Source of the DNA: Methylobacter sp.
GTDB taxonomy: Bacteria > Pseudomonadota > Gammaproteobacteria > Methylococcales > Methylomonadaceae
Length of the DNA: 41,842 nucleotides
NCBI GenBank assembly: GCA_026399025.1
Contig: JAPLRU010000035.1
Span: 1-41,842, forward strand
Direction of reading: 5' to 3'
Of the stretch, positions 25,457 through 34,239 are shown piece by piece (within the stretch, counting starts at the first letter, position 1; every line of letters starts with the position of its first letter). The notes under the pieces are model-generated. The model was given only the letters and a program-made list of their open reading frames with translations. It was not told the DNA's origin and ran no database searches. The translations under genes were made by a program, and so were the position numbers.

Positions 25457-25993
25457 TTACTCCTCTGTATCGGGGATATATTTATATAAAAAAACCATTT
25501 GCAACAGAATAAAAACAACCATCAATGCGGGTACGCCGAAGGTTTTAAAGGTAACCCAGTCATCGGTATTGTAATTGTACATTACGTAAAGGTTGATAAA
25601 GCCGACACTGATGAAGAAGCAACCCCATAGCGTATTCAGCCGTTTCCAGATCAAAGCGGGTAAGGTTAAGCTACTTGACAGCATTTTTTCAATGAAAGGT
25701 TTTTTACCGATAAACTGGCTGCCTAAAAAGGCGGTACCAAACAGCCATTCTATGATGGACAGTTTCCATTTGATAAATTGCTCATCCTGCAAATAAAGCG
25801 TTGCGCCGCCCATGACCAGAATCAATCCTAAAGTAATCCATTGCATGGTTTCAACCTTGCGGTGTTTAAACCAGGCATAGGCGACCTGAATAATAGTTGC
25901 CGCAATAACGACGGCGGTGGCAACATAAATATCGTAAAGTTTAAACGCGATAAAGAATAAAACGATAGGGAAAAATTCGAAAAGCTGTTTCAT
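25457..25993 (-). CDS. yciB: inner membrane-spanning protein YciB (septation protein A)
   Basis: 178 residues with five predicted membrane helices. Signature segments: FFPIVLFFIAFKLYDIYVATAV, LILVMGGATLYLQDEQFIKWKLSIIEWLFGTAFLGSQ and LIWKRLNTLWGCFFISVGFINLYV. YciB/IspZ affects envelope and septum integrity and interacts with division and elongation proteins. It is the first gene of the operon, so its promoter should lie between 25994 and 26014 or further upstream. Confidence 0.95.
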   Translation of the reverse strand: MKQLFEFFPIVLFFIAFKLYDIYVATAVVIAATIIQVAYAWFKHRKVETMQWITLGLILVMGGATLYLQDEQFIKWKLSIIEWLFGTAFLGSQFIGKKPFIEKMLSSSLTLPALIWKRLNTLWGCFFISVGFINLYVMYNYNTDDWVTFKTFGVPALMVVFILLQMVFLYKYIPDTEE

Positions 25994-26014
25994 TAGTAGC
26001 CGAAAGTAGGGTGA

Positions 26015-26338
26015 TCAGGCGTAAGCATCTATTCCTGTAATCAATTGAGCACGGTGGTCCTGCTGCGGCGCATTGAATTCCTGAGTGTAGGCGGAAAGTG
26101 CTCTTAAAGTTCGTGCATTGGTTGGCTTAATAAGATTATCTTGGCTTGATAAATCAGTTACCGAGCTAACATTATCCAGTGCTTTTTTAATCTCTTCGGG
26201 CGAAGAGGGTTTATTGGCCGGTTTGTTTTGACTATCCGATAGTTCATTGGGGGCTTTATTTTGCGCGCTATCGTTCCTACCAACTTTCTGGCTAAGGTTT
26301 GCAGGCGAAAAAGCTAACGATGAACTATGAATTTTCAT
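26015..26338 (-). CDS. small hypothetical protein, 107 residues
   Basis: Starts at ATG 26338 (MKIHSSSLAFSP); an ATG eight codons upstream is also open. The middle is Ser/Asn/Lys-rich and probably disordered (QNKPANKPSSPEEIKK), and the C-terminus is a conserved-looking helix, ALSAYTQEFNAPQQDHRAQL, then ITGIDAYA. Similar short proteins ending in a QRAQLISGID-like motif occur in gammaproteobacteria with no known role. It may be cotranscribed with yciB, 21 bp downstream. Confidence 0.6.
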   Translation of the reverse strand: MKIHSSSLAFSPANLSQKVGRNDSAQNKAPNELSDSQNKPANKPSSPEEIKKALDNVSSVTDLSSQDNLIKPTNARTLRALSAYTQEFNAPQQDHRAQLITGIDAYA

Positions 26339-26457
26339 ATAGAGAAGCAAGTTGTTACACAAATCCAGCTATCGCTTCATTGTAAAATCTTTACTGCGGA
26401 ATGTACATGCTTGAATAGCTGTTTCTGCTAGAATAGCGATTATTTTGGAGCACATCA

Positions 26458-26760
26458 GTGGATAAAAATACACAAACCGAATTAGAAGCGGCTGCATTCA
26501 GACGCTTAGTCAATCATTTTCAAAAGCATACCGACGTTCAAAACATCGATTTAATGATATTGGCGGATTTTTGCAGGAACTGTCTGGCTAAATGGTATAT
26601 GGCGGAAGCGGTAGAGCGGGGCGTAGAGATGGATTATGAGCAAGCCAGAGAAATCATCTACGGCATGCCTTATCAGGAATGGAAAGATAAATTTCAAACC
26701 GAAGCGACAGCCGAACAATTAGCAGCCTACGACCGTAAACAACAAGCCAAATCACAATGA
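26458..26760 (+). CDS. DUF1244 family protein
   Basis: 100 residues with a GTG start at 26458, seven bases after GGAG. The sequence AAAFRRLVNHFQKHTDVQNIDLMILADFCRNCLAKWYMAEAVERGVEMDYEQAREIIYGMPYQEWK is the DUF1244 family, including the CxxC pair in FCRNCLAKW and the GMPYxEWK end. The function is unknown; the size and helical content suggest a small cytoplasmic protein. Its stop overlaps the start of the methyltransferase (ATGA), so the two are coupled. Confidence 0.9.
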   Translation: MDKNTQTELEAAAFRRLVNHFQKHTDVQNIDLMILADFCRNCLAKWYMAEAVERGVEMDYEQAREIIYGMPYQEWKDKFQTEATAEQLAAYDRKQQAKSQ

Positions 26761-27464
26761 CTGACACATCAAAATACGACGCCCTATTTTCAGGCGTTAT
26801 CGGGCAGGATTACGAACTGCTCAACTTAATCTGCCCTTTGTCCACCCAAATGAGTCAGCGGGTAGGTGCGTCGGCCGGTGAATACGCCATGCAAGCAAAC
26901 GGCAATCTCACCGTCGTCGAACTGGGCGGCGGCACCGGCATTACCACGTTGGCGCTATTAACGGCATCGGATAGCTTCAATATCTTAAGCATCGACAACG
27001 AACCGGTCATGCAAGACCAAGCCAAAAAACATCTGCATAAATGGGCGCAAGAAGGCAAACTGGCTTTTTGCGACGATGACGCATTAACCGCGTTAAAAAA
27101 CCTCCCGACTGACAGTGTCGATATAGTAGCTTCGGCTTATACCTTGCATAACTTTCTCGATACCTATCGCAAAGAAGTCATCAATGAAATTTTCAGGATT
27201 CTAAAGCCCGGCGGTCAATTTATAAACGGTGATCGTTACGGCTTGGATGATATTTCCGAACATACCCGCATCATACAGGAAGAAGTCAGCCGTTATTTCA
27301 AAGTGTTAATCCACATTAACAAACTGGACGTACTGGAGCACTGGATAGTGCATTTGTTTAGCGATGAATCGGAAAATCATGTTATGCGTGAATCGGTAGC
27401 GCTAAAGCAACTACGCGAAACCTTAGCCACAGACTGGAAGTCAATGCGTTGGTCACCGCTATAA
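26757..27464 (+). CDS. class I SAM-dependent methyltransferase
   Basis: 235 residues with a Rossmann-type methyltransferase core. Motif I is TVVELGGGTGITTLALL (about residues 52-68), the acidic end of strand 2 is ILSIDNEPVMQDQAKK, motif III-like CDDDALTALKNLP, motif IV VDIVASAYTLHNFLD and the post-motif RILKPGGQFINGDRYG. The substrate is unknown. It is translationally coupled to the DUF1244 gene and 22 bp upstream of the lipoprotein hydrolase gene. Confidence 0.9.
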   Translation: MTDTSKYDALFSGVIGQDYELLNLICPLSTQMSQRVGASAGEYAMQANGNLTVVELGGGTGITTLALLTASDSFNILSIDNEPVMQDQAKKHLHKWAQEGKLAFCDDDALTALKNLPTDSVDIVASAYTLHNFLDTYRKEVINEIFRILKPGGQFINGDRYGLDDISEHTRIIQEEVSRYFKVLIHINKLDVLEHWIVHLFSDESENHVMRESVALKQLRETLATDWKSMRWSPL

Positions 27465-27486
27465 AGCCCGGTTTATAAAATTACTC

Positions 27487-28728
27487 ATGAAACATGTCGT
27501 CAACATTTTTTGCTTACTTATTGTTAGCACTCAATTAAGCGGTTGCTCAAGCTTAGGTAAAGGCATGGTTGAAGCTTTTCTGGAAAAGCAACAATCGGCC
27601 GATACCCGTCTTTGCGAAATATGGGGAAAATCTTTCAAAGGCATTTCGCCGTTCCTGGACAACAAGCAAGGCAAGATGAAAGTGCTTATGGTGCATGGGG
27701 TAGGGGACCATTTACCCGGATACTCCACACAATTTCTAGAAAAACTGGCAACCCAGCTGGATTTGCCGGTGATGTCAAAAGAATACAAAAACATTACCCT
27801 AACGACCCGGCTTGATGCCAACAAAAATCTGGGCAACCTAAGAGTTACGCGCTTATTAAGTAAAGACAGAAATAAGGAATTACTGTTTTACGAATTAACG
27901 TGGTCGGTGATTACCGCCCAGCAAAAACAAGTGCTGGCTTATGATAACTCAGGAGAATATTCATTTCGGAGAGCCGAAGTCAATAATTTGATGAAAAAAT
28001 TCTCCAACGATACCGGCCCCGATCCGATTATTTATTTGGGAGAAAGCAAGGATGAAATACTGGTCTCATTCGGTCAATCGTTTTGCTGGATGACCAAAAG
28101 CAACTGGAATGATTTGCCTGACGGTGTGATGCAAGCCTGCTCATTTAACGATGATACGGCGGCAAAGAATATACTGGTCGATCAATATGCTTTTATTTCG
28201 CACAGCTTGGGCAGCCGCATCATTATCGACGGCATGCAGCGCATTGCTACCTTACTGGACAAACGCGACGCCGATTTTACCGAAGCATTAAAAAAGAAAG
28301 AAATACCCATTTATATGATGTCCAACCAGCTGCCGATGTTGCAGTTAGGCTGTAAATTACCCGCTGTCAGTAATCAAAAATCCGCTTATTGTCAGGCGGA
28401 CGGTGAAAAGTACAATCAACGCATGGTGGCTAAAACGCCGATTATTGCCTTCAGCGACCCCAACGACCTGCTAAGTTACGCCCTTCCCAAGGGCTTCGTG
28501 GAAAAATATCTGGATTCAAGGCTTTGCATAGACGTCACCAATGTTAACATCAATGTGGCGACCATCTTTGACGCATTTGGTTTAGGCAAGCTCGCCAATC
28601 CTCTTGATGCGCATATAGGTTACGATACCGACGACCGAGTGGTTGCACTTATCGCTAACGGGATTGACAGCAAGAATACCGCCAAAATTGTGAATGATCG
28701 TTGTCGATGGGTTGAAACGATAGATTAG
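27487..28728 (+). CDS. lipoprotein with alpha/beta-hydrolase-like motifs
   Basis: 413 residues. Lipoprotein signal peptide MKHVVNIFCLLIVSTQLSGC, Cys20 being the lipidated residue, so it is probably anchored in the periplasm or outer membrane. Hydrolase-like elements: VLMVHGVGDHLPGYS (oxyanion-side HG loop, about residues 66-80), AFISHSLGSRIIIDGM (GxSxG-like SHSLG nucleophile elbow), and a possible acid/His end around LDAHIGYDTDDRV. It looks like a serine esterase or lipase of unknown substrate; several long insertions make a family name unsafe. It follows the methyltransferase gene on the same strand. Confidence 0.75.
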   Translation: MKHVVNIFCLLIVSTQLSGCSSLGKGMVEAFLEKQQSADTRLCEIWGKSFKGISPFLDNKQGKMKVLMVHGVGDHLPGYSTQFLEKLATQLDLPVMSKEYKNITLTTRLDANKNLGNLRVTRLLSKDRNKELLFYELTWSVITAQQKQVLAYDNSGEYSFRRAEVNNLMKKFSNDTGPDPIIYLGESKDEILVSFGQSFCWMTKSNWNDLPDGVMQACSFNDDTAAKNILVDQYAFISHSLGSRIIIDGMQRIATLLDKRDADFTEALKKKEIPIYMMSNQLPMLQLGCKLPAVSNQKSAYCQADGEKYNQRMVAKTPIIAFSDPNDLLSYALPKGFVEKYLDSRLCIDVTNVNINVATIFDAFGLGKLANPLDAHIGYDTDDRVVALIANGIDSKNTAKIVNDRCRWVETID

Positions 28729-29079
28729 GCTGTATATCGCATGTGTTCGGATGAAGAAAAGTGTTCCCACTCGGCAATTTTCATTATCGCCCCGCTATCC
28801 GATCTTTATTCATGGCCTACCTTTTTGCTGTCATTCGCTCCCGGCAATCTTATTTCAGCAGCGGTCGCCGCCTTGTAGCTGACTATTTAATTATATTTCA
28901 ATTGATTATGCCTTGGCGCAGGAGTGATTTTACAAAAGCACATGGCGTGTTTAATCAAAGGCTTACATAGTTTTCCAAATTCCACTAGAATTGTAGGCCG
29001 GTAAAAGGCGGGGCATACTAAAAAAATAAAAAACCATGCCTCAATATTATTTATTTCCTCCTAACACGGAGATTTTCCT
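28729..29079. other. intergenic region, no gene seen
   Basis: Low-complexity AT-rich sequence with no convincing reading frame. A short open frame at 28761-28970 lacks a ribosome binding site and protein-like composition. CGGAG at 29068-29072 is the ribosome binding site of the next gene. Confidence 0.5.
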
Positions 29080-30768
29080 TTGCAATTTTCAAACGGGTTT
29101 TTCATTCAATTCATTAAGTTAGCAGGACCTTTTTGGTATTCTGAAAACAAATCCACGATTCGCAGCCTGACATTGGCCCTATTCATGCTGACCATCATGC
29201 AAATCGGCATTGCTGTGGTCATTACGGTATGGAGCGCCGACCTTTTTAACGCGCTTGAACAACGCTCAATGAGTGGGTTATTTACCCAGATCGGCCTGAT
29301 CGTGCTGATTTTCGGGGCTAATATAGCGGTTACTACCGCCCATTTTAAAGTCAAGCGGCGCTTGCAGCTGGATTGGCGCAGTTGGTTAACACATCACTTG
29401 ATCGGTAAATGGATGACCGATGGCCGCCATTATCTGGTTACCCATATTCAGGGAACGCATGATAATCCCGACGGCCGAATCGCTGAAGATATCCGCATTG
29501 CCACCGAAGCGGCTATCGATCTTTGTCATTCCTTAGTTTATTGCTGGTTAGTGCTTATCAGTTTTACTAAAATTCTGTGGACGCTTTCCGGCACGGTTAC
29601 GCTTAATCTATTGTTTTTCGAGATTCCCATTCACGGGCATTTAGTCTGGTTGGCGATAATCTATGCCGCTTGTGCTTCCTCGTTGGGATGGTGGCTAGGT
29701 CGTCCCTATACTTTGGCCACCGATGCCCGGCAAACCGTAGAGGCTAATTTCAGGTTCGGCTTGGTAACCGCGCGGGAAAACTCTCTGGCGATTGCGCTGG
29801 TTCATGGCGAAGCCAATGAGCAAAGCCGCTTTATTGAGCTTTTTAAAAATATTGTCCACGCTTGGCAGCGGCAAACCCTGGCTTGGTCGCATCTATTCAT
29901 GCTGACTTCTGGGTATTCGGTGTTATCGATGGCATTCCCTATACTGGTGTCCGCGCCCCGCTATATTACGGGAAGTATTTCGCTGGGCGCCTTGATGCAA
30001 TCGGCCCAGGCCTTCCAACAAACGGCCGGGGCGTTGTCTTGGCCGGTCGATAATATGGCCAAGGTTGCCGAATGGCGCGCGTCGGTTGAACGGGTATTGG
30101 GCTTGATTAACGGCTTAGACCAACTGGAGCAGGAAATTGTCCGTCATGACCCGCATCGTATTCATCTGGAAAAAGCCGAACACGATGTTTTGCGTTTTCG
30201 CGAACTGTCTATTATCAGGCTGGACGGCATGGTGTGCATATCGGCTATGAATGCCGAAATCGGGCCGGGCGAACGCGTATTGATTGCCGGCAATGCCTTT
30301 ACCGGTTCCAAGTTGTTTAAGGCCATCGTGGGTCTTTGGCCGTGGGGCGAGGGCGCTATTGAGTTACCGCGCGATCCTGTGTTTTTTATGCCGCCCCGGC
30401 CTTATTTGCCGACCGGGACTTTGCGGGCTGCAATTTGCTATCCGTCGGCCAACATTGAATATGCCGAGTCTGCACTTATAGAGGCGCTTGAGCTGGTCGA
30501 TTTGGAAGAATTAAAAGAGCAGCTTGATCACGAAGATAATTGGGCCGGTGCGCTTTCCCGCGAGCAGCAACAACGGTTGGGCGTCGTGCGCTTGCTGTTG
30601 CAACAGCCTAAGTGGATCTTATTGCAAGAGTCTATGGATTCGCTTGATTCCTCATGCGAGATGAAAATGTTGCGCTTGATTGCTCAAAAGCTGCCTGATG
30701 CCGCGATAATGACCATTACCAATGAACCTCTGGCGGAAGGATTTCATCAGCGGCGGATTGTGCTGTAA
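29080..30768 (+). CDS. SbmA/BacA-like ABC transporter with degenerate ATPase site
   Basis: 562 residues, TTG start eight bases after GGAG. The N-terminal part (about 1-340) is an ABC_membrane_2/SbmA-type domain with six membrane helices, including NPDGRIAEDIRIATE and WPVDNMAKVAEWRASVERV, both hallmarks of this family. The C-terminal nucleotide-binding domain (about 365-562) is degenerate: Walker A reads GNAFTGSKLF, with Ser410-Lys411 where GK[ST] is expected; Walker B is WILLQES, Gln516 replacing the Asp; the signature is LSREQQQRLG; and the switch histidine is replaced in TITNEP. It probably cannot hydrolyse ATP normally. Family members import peptides or long-chain lipids; here a proton-driven role, as in SbmA, is possible. 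Confidence 0.85.
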   Translation: MQFSNGFFIQFIKLAGPFWYSENKSTIRSLTLALFMLTIMQIGIAVVITVWSADLFNALEQRSMSGLFTQIGLIVLIFGANIAVTTAHFKVKRRLQLDWRSWLTHHLIGKWMTDGRHYLVTHIQGTHDNPDGRIAEDIRIATEAAIDLCHSLVYCWLVLISFTKILWTLSGTVTLNLLFFEIPIHGHLVWLAIIYAACASSLGWWLGRPYTLATDARQTVEANFRFGLVTARENSLAIALVHGEANEQSRFIELFKNIVHAWQRQTLAWSHLFMLTSGYSVLSMAFPILVSAPRYITGSISLGALMQSAQAFQQTAGALSWPVDNMAKVAEWRASVERVLGLINGLDQLEQEIVRHDPHRIHLEKAEHDVLRFRELSIIRLDGMVCISAMNAEIGPGERVLIAGNAFTGSKLFKAIVGLWPWGEGAIELPRDPVFFMPPRPYLPTGTLRAAICYPSANIEYAESALIEALELVDLEELKEQLDHEDNWAGALSREQQQRLGVVRLLLQQPKWILLQESMDSLDSSCEMKMLRLIAQKLPDAAIMTITNEPLAEGFHQRRIVL

Positions 30769-31136
30769 GTTTCATTAATTGCAATGCTTGCGGTTGCGCG
30801 TTGATACAGCAGAATGTAGGGCAGGGCACAAGACCTGCCCCTTACAAAAGCATCAAGCCGGAAAAACAAGAGACCTTTAAAACATAAAACGGCTTTCAGT
30901 CCTCCAAAATTAGGATGGAGTTTACAACCCCCTCATGCTTTTGCGATAGCTGAGTTAAGTCGCTACAGTTAAGCATCGCTTTACGTTTCCAACGGGGCAA
31001 CAATATGCTTACCCGATTCGGTCCGGTTGACTGGAGCCATCACGAAAAGCTTATTAATCCTTTGCCTTGCCCATGTCAGCGCGGCAGGTCTTGCCGTATT
31101 GGAGTGATTGTTGAGAATTGTGAAGAAGGTTAGAGT
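30769..31136. other. intergenic region with hairpin
   Basis: GGGCAGG and CCTGCCC around 30822-30841 form a 7-bp hairpin that may end the ABC gene transcript, though no T-run follows. A 41-codon open frame starts at ATG 31004 but has no recognisable product. Nothing else is seen. Confidence 0.4.
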
Positions 31137-31730
31137 ATGACGATTGAGCAAGGAAAATTAGTACGCTGGGTTGATGATAAAGGTTTTGGCTTCATAAAGC
31201 CGGAAAGCGGGAGCGGTGATATTTTTATCCATATTTCGGCATTAGCGGGTATGAGCCGCAAACCGGTTATTGGCGATATTATTCTCTATCAAATCGGTTT
31301 TGATGCTAATGGTAAGACGTGCGCGGTTAACGCCAAAATTGAAGGAGTCAGTCAGATTTTGTCTTTAGCTCCTTTAGAACGGAAGCGTAAAAAAGACCTT
31401 TCGACTCCGGTACAGGAAAGAGTTAATCGGAAACCGGGAAAAATTAACAATTCGAAGAAGCACTTTAAATTATTACCGCTTCTGATTGTTGTCGTAGCGG
31501 TTTTTATTTACGATAAAGTTTCAAAAGAAAAAACTGTCATTGATCGAATTAAAATGCCCATGGCTGAAACACCCGAAGTAGAACAAGCTGAGCCGTTTCA
31601 ATGCCAAGGTAAAATATGGTGTTCTCAAATGTCATCTTATGAAGAAGCCTTATTTTATCTTCGTCATTGTCCCGGCACTAAAATGGATGGCGATAATGAC
31701 GGTATTCCGTGCGAACGGCAGTTCCAATAA
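31137..31730 (+). CDS. cold-shock domain - membrane helix - excalibur domain fusion
   Basis: 197 residues in three parts. Residues 1-70 are a cold-shock domain with both RNA-binding motifs, KGFGFIKP and DIFIHISAL. Residues 105-128 are a single membrane helix (FKLLPLLIVVVAVFIYD) following a basic stretch. Residues 150-197 are an excalibur calcium-binding domain (CQGKIWCSQMSSYEEALFYL, then DGDNDGIPCE). The nucleic-acid domain should face the cytoplasm and the calcium-binding domain the periplasm. The family resembles the DUF1294/cold-shock membrane proteins. It may sense or bind in two compartments; the function is unknown. Confidence 0.88.
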   Translation: MTIEQGKLVRWVDDKGFGFIKPESGSGDIFIHISALAGMSRKPVIGDIILYQIGFDANGKTCAVNAKIEGVSQILSLAPLERKRKKDLSTPVQERVNRKPGKINNSKKHFKLLPLLIVVVAVFIYDKVSKEKTVIDRIKMPMAETPEVEQAEPFQCQGKIWCSQMSSYEEALFYLRHCPGTKMDGDNDGIPCERQFQ

Positions 31731-31917
31731 ATCGGGTTTAGCCGGCACGATTGGGTGGTCGAGTAGAGGGGCATCGTATCCCCTTTCGAAGCCCAACTTT
31801 ACCAAGACTCGACTAAGGTTTGACGATATTTTTAATGTAATCTTTTGATATTGAGCACTTATCCACAGCGTTGTTTTTTTACGCTATCTTCCGTCCTGCA
31901 AAAAGAGAGGTTCAACA

Positions 31918-32553
31918 ATGCAAACACATCTGCTACCCACGTTGCCTGATCACCTTCAAAACCCAAACAGTAAACGTTCGACAGCTAAAACATCCTGGTG
32001 TTGGACTGTTCTATCGGCATTAGTGTTAAGCCTGTCGTTTTCCGCGCCAAGTTACAGCCATAGAGGCGCGCTTGACGAGATTGATGTTTGCCGCATCAGG
32101 GTCGGTACCGAAAAAATTCACTTTACCGCTTATACCCCGACCTTTAGCCAAAGCCAGGGTTATTGCCGCTTTATTCCCAATGTGGGCCTGACCAATCTTA
32201 TTTTTGATTATGAAGGCAAGAAGCTGAGGGATGTGTCAATAGAGTTTGAAGTGACTAAAGAGCCCGAAGGGACGCGTATTTTTTATTTGGAGCCGCAAAA
32301 AACCAAATCCGGAACGGTTAAGGCGGACGTTGATTTTTCCAAATACGGCGCCGGCGATTATCTTGCGCATGTGACCATCGTTCATGACGGCGAAAAGCAG
32401 GATACCCATTTGCCGTTTGTGGTCGGCGCCGAAGAAGAAAAAACCCCTTGGCGCCGGTATTTGTATATGTTGGGAGCAGTTGTGGTGTTGGTGGTTACAG
32501 GCATTACCGTATTAACGCGTAGGCAAGCTAGGCAAGAAAATACCGATCTTTAA
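31918..32553 (+). CDS. exported, C-terminally anchored protein of unknown function
   Basis: 211 residues. A long polar start is followed by a hydrophobic signal segment (TVLSALVLSLSFSAPSYS) near 30-47. The mature part begins HRGALDEIDVCRIRVGTEKIHFTAYTP and includes YCRFIPNVGLTNLIFDYEGK; two cysteines could form a disulfide. After a beta-sandwich-like stretch, a second hydrophobic helix (YMLGAVVVLVVTGITVL, about 182-199) and a basic tail anchor it in the inner membrane. Similar proteins seem to occur in methanotrophs and nitrifiers, as I recall, without an assigned role. GAGAGG precedes the start. Confidence 0.7.
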   Translation: MQTHLLPTLPDHLQNPNSKRSTAKTSWCWTVLSALVLSLSFSAPSYSHRGALDEIDVCRIRVGTEKIHFTAYTPTFSQSQGYCRFIPNVGLTNLIFDYEGKKLRDVSIEFEVTKEPEGTRIFYLEPQKTKSGTVKADVDFSKYGAGDYLAHVTIVHDGEKQDTHLPFVVGAEEEKTPWRRYLYMLGAVVVLVVTGITVLTRRQARQENTDL

Positions 32554-32638
32554 ATAGTCGTATCGAAAGGTACGCAACGTGCTTTTCGATACCGCTAAGA
32601 AATGTACATGAAATAACGTGAGTAAATTTTATTTTTAA

Positions 32639-32700
32639 CCATGAAGAGCATGAAAGGCATGAAGGATTTAAGTCTTCATGTCCTTCGTGCTCTTCATGGT
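32639..32700. terminator. long hairpin between convergent genes, ATGAAG repeat family
   Basis: ACCATGAAGAGC at the left and GCTCTTCATGGT at the right close a hairpin of about 26 bp per arm (32639-32700). It lies between the exported protein gene and the convergent sigma-54 activator gene and could terminate both. The heptad-like make-up resembles the CACGAAG repeats at 18255 and 35488. Confidence 0.65.
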
Positions 32701-32756
32701 CATTGCTTAAATTAATTTATGCCTGTTCCTAAGTTTTATCCCGCCATAAAACGCTT

Positions 32757-34106
32757 TTATATGCCGTAAAGCTTGCGTTTACGCCAAAACGTCGCTCGGC
32801 TCATGCCCAGAGTACGCGCCGCCAGAGTCACTTTACCATTGCTCTGCGCGAGCGCTTGGCGGATTGCAACGGATTCTTCCGCTGCCGATAGCGGCACATT
32901 TTGTCCAGCTTGCAAGTCAACGGGATGGGTTTCCCTGAACTCAGGAGGCAATTCAGACCAACGTAAGGTCGAGCCCCGGCCTACCGCAAAAGCATATTCC
33001 ACGACATTATGCAGTTCCCTGACATTGCCCGGCCAGGCATAGTCCAATAAAGTCCGCATCGCTTGCGGATCGATTTTTTCGATTTTTCTAAAGCCGGGCG
33101 CATTATGCAGCCGGATAAAATGCCAAATCAGTAAACCGATGTCTTCCCTACGATCCCGTAACGGCGGAATAAAAATAGGCACGACTCTGAGCCGGTACAT
33201 CAAGTCTTCACGGAAACGGCCCATTTTCACTTGTTCGCGTAATGAGCGATGGGTTGCGGCAACAATACGCACATCGACATCAATCGAACGATCTCCGCCC
33301 ACCGGAATATAGTTTCTTTCCTGAATCACCCGAAGCAGTTTGGCCTGCAACTCAAGCGGCAGTTCGGCGACTTCGTCCAGAAACAGCGTTCCGCCGCGCG
33401 CACGTTGAAACAGGCCGCTATGGTCTTTGATCGCGCCGGTAAAGGCGCCGCGCACATGGCCGAATAATTCGCTGTCCAGCAAGCTGGCGGACAAGGCCGC
33501 GCAATTGATCGCCAGAAAAGGCGCGTTGCGGCGAGCGCTTAAATCATGGATTGCTTTAGCGACCAGCTCCTTGCCGGAACCGCTTTCGCCTCTGGCCAAT
33601 ACCGTCGCTTCGGTTTCGGCGGCATTTTGAATAATCTTAAAAACCGCCTGCATGGCCGGCGAGCGGCTTAACATGCCTTGAAAGCTCTGCTTTGCCGGTA
33701 CCGGGAATCCGTTTGCGCTGTTCGGCCAAGGCGTAGCTGCCGACGCGGGCGTCAGCAAGCCTAAGCCGCCGGAAAAAACACCGTCCCGGTCATATAAAGC
33801 CTGGCTGACTTTTGCCAACTCGATGTGATGTTGATTATTTTTAAACGGTTTTATCAATTGTTTTTTATGGTCATCGCTCTCGCTAATCTCGTATTCTTGA
33901 ACACAGGGTTTGCCTGCGACATCTTCGGCTTTCAAGCCCGACAGCCGCTCTGCGCCACGGCTCCAATAAATAATGTGTTGATTCCGGTCAACGATGTATA
34001 AGCCTGTGTCATCGCAAAGAGCCAGCAGTTTTGAAATCAAGGGGTGTAGCGATTGCTGCGCCAACCAATCCGATAAGACGGCGAATTGCTGTTTATTTTG
34101 TTTCAT
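32757..34106 (-). CDS. sigma-54-dependent activator, FisR-like, PAS-AAA-Fis
   Basis: 449 residues. N-terminal PAS-like sensor (about 25-125: [23 protein letters not shown]), then the sigma-54 AAA+ domain with Walker A GESGSGKE, the GAFTGA loop that contacts sigma-54, Walker [14 protein letters not shown] and the arginine finger region [15 protein letters not shown] Fis-type helix-turn-helix ends the protein ([26 protein letters not shown]). It is divergent from a persulfide dioxygenase gene with a sigma-54 promoter, matching FisR, the sulfide/persulfide-responsive activator known in other bacteria. Only two cysteines, Cys31 and Cys68, lie in the sensor, fewer than the three described for FisR, so the sensing chemistry may differ. 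Confidence 0.9.
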   Translation of the reverse strand: MKQNKQQFAVLSDWLAQQSLHPLISKLLALCDDTGLYIVDRNQHIIYWSRGAERLSGLKAEDVAGKPCVQEYEISESDDHKKQLIKPFKNNQHHIELAKVSQALYDRDGVFSGGLGLLTPASAATPWPNSANGFPVPAKQSFQGMLSRSPAMQAVFKIIQNAAETEATVLARGESGSGKELVAKAIHDLSARRNAPFLAINCAALSASLLDSELFGHVRGAFTGAIKDHSGLFQRARGGTLFLDEVAELPLELQAKLLRVIQERNYIPVGGDRSIDVDVRIVAATHRSLREQVKMGRFREDLMYRLRVVPIFIPPLRDRREDIGLLIWHFIRLHNAPGFRKIEKIDPQAMRTLLDYAWPGNVRELHNVVEYAFAVGRGSTLRWSELPPEFRETHPVDLQAGQNVPLSAAEESVAIRQALAQSNGKVTLAARTLGMSRATFWRKRKLYGI

Positions 34107-34157
34107 ACATGTTTCATTGAATCAGGAGAGTGTTTCACTGAAACACTATATGAAACA
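34098..34157. promoter_or_regulatory. activator binding region, TGTTTCA half-sites
   Basis: GTGTTTCACTGAAACAC at 34130-34146 is a perfect 17-bp palindrome. Further copies of the half-site are TTGTTTCAT (34098-34106), TGTTTCAT (34110-34117) and ATGAAACA (34150-34157). Five half-sites within 60 bp, about 100 bp upstream of a sigma-54 promoter and beside the activator gene, look like the enhancer to which the activator binds. Confidence 0.75.
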
Positions 34158-34160
34158 GGC

Positions 34161-34217
34161 CAAAGGCGCAAGGCGAAGGTACGGTTTCGTTGTCTTCGGC
34201 CTTTTGCCTTGCGTCTT
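34161..34217. repeat. AAGGCG-type hairpin repeat in the promoter region
   Basis: AAAGGCGCAAGGCGAAG (from 34162) pairs imperfectly with the arm ending TTTTGCCTTGCGTCTT (to about 34217). The same motif family recurs at 37170-37266. It sits exactly between the enhancer sites and the sigma-54 promoter and may affect DNA looping. Confidence 0.55.
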
Positions 34218-34224
34218 AACTCTC

Positions 34225-34239
34225 TGGCACAGCCCTTGC
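34225..34239 (+). promoter_or_regulatory. sigma-54 (-24/-12) promoter
   Basis: TGGCACAGCCCTTGC: the GG and GC pairs are separated by exactly 10 bases as required, and TGGCAC and TTGC match the consensus. Transcription should begin near 34251, 30 bp before the start of the persulfide dioxygenase gene at 34281. The activator is encoded divergently next door. Confidence 0.88.

Noticed and set aside
28761-28970. A 69-codon frame between the lipoprotein hydrolase and ABC genes
   Set aside because: The composition is not protein-like, there is no ribosome binding site and no family resemblance.
31004-31129. A 41-codon frame starting at ATG 31004
   Set aside because: No ribosome binding site and no recognisable product.
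31859-31867. A perfect DnaA box (TTATCCACA)
   Set aside because: It is a single site with no cluster, no AT-rich unwinding element and no dnaA or gidA nearby; one such match in 42 kb is within chance.
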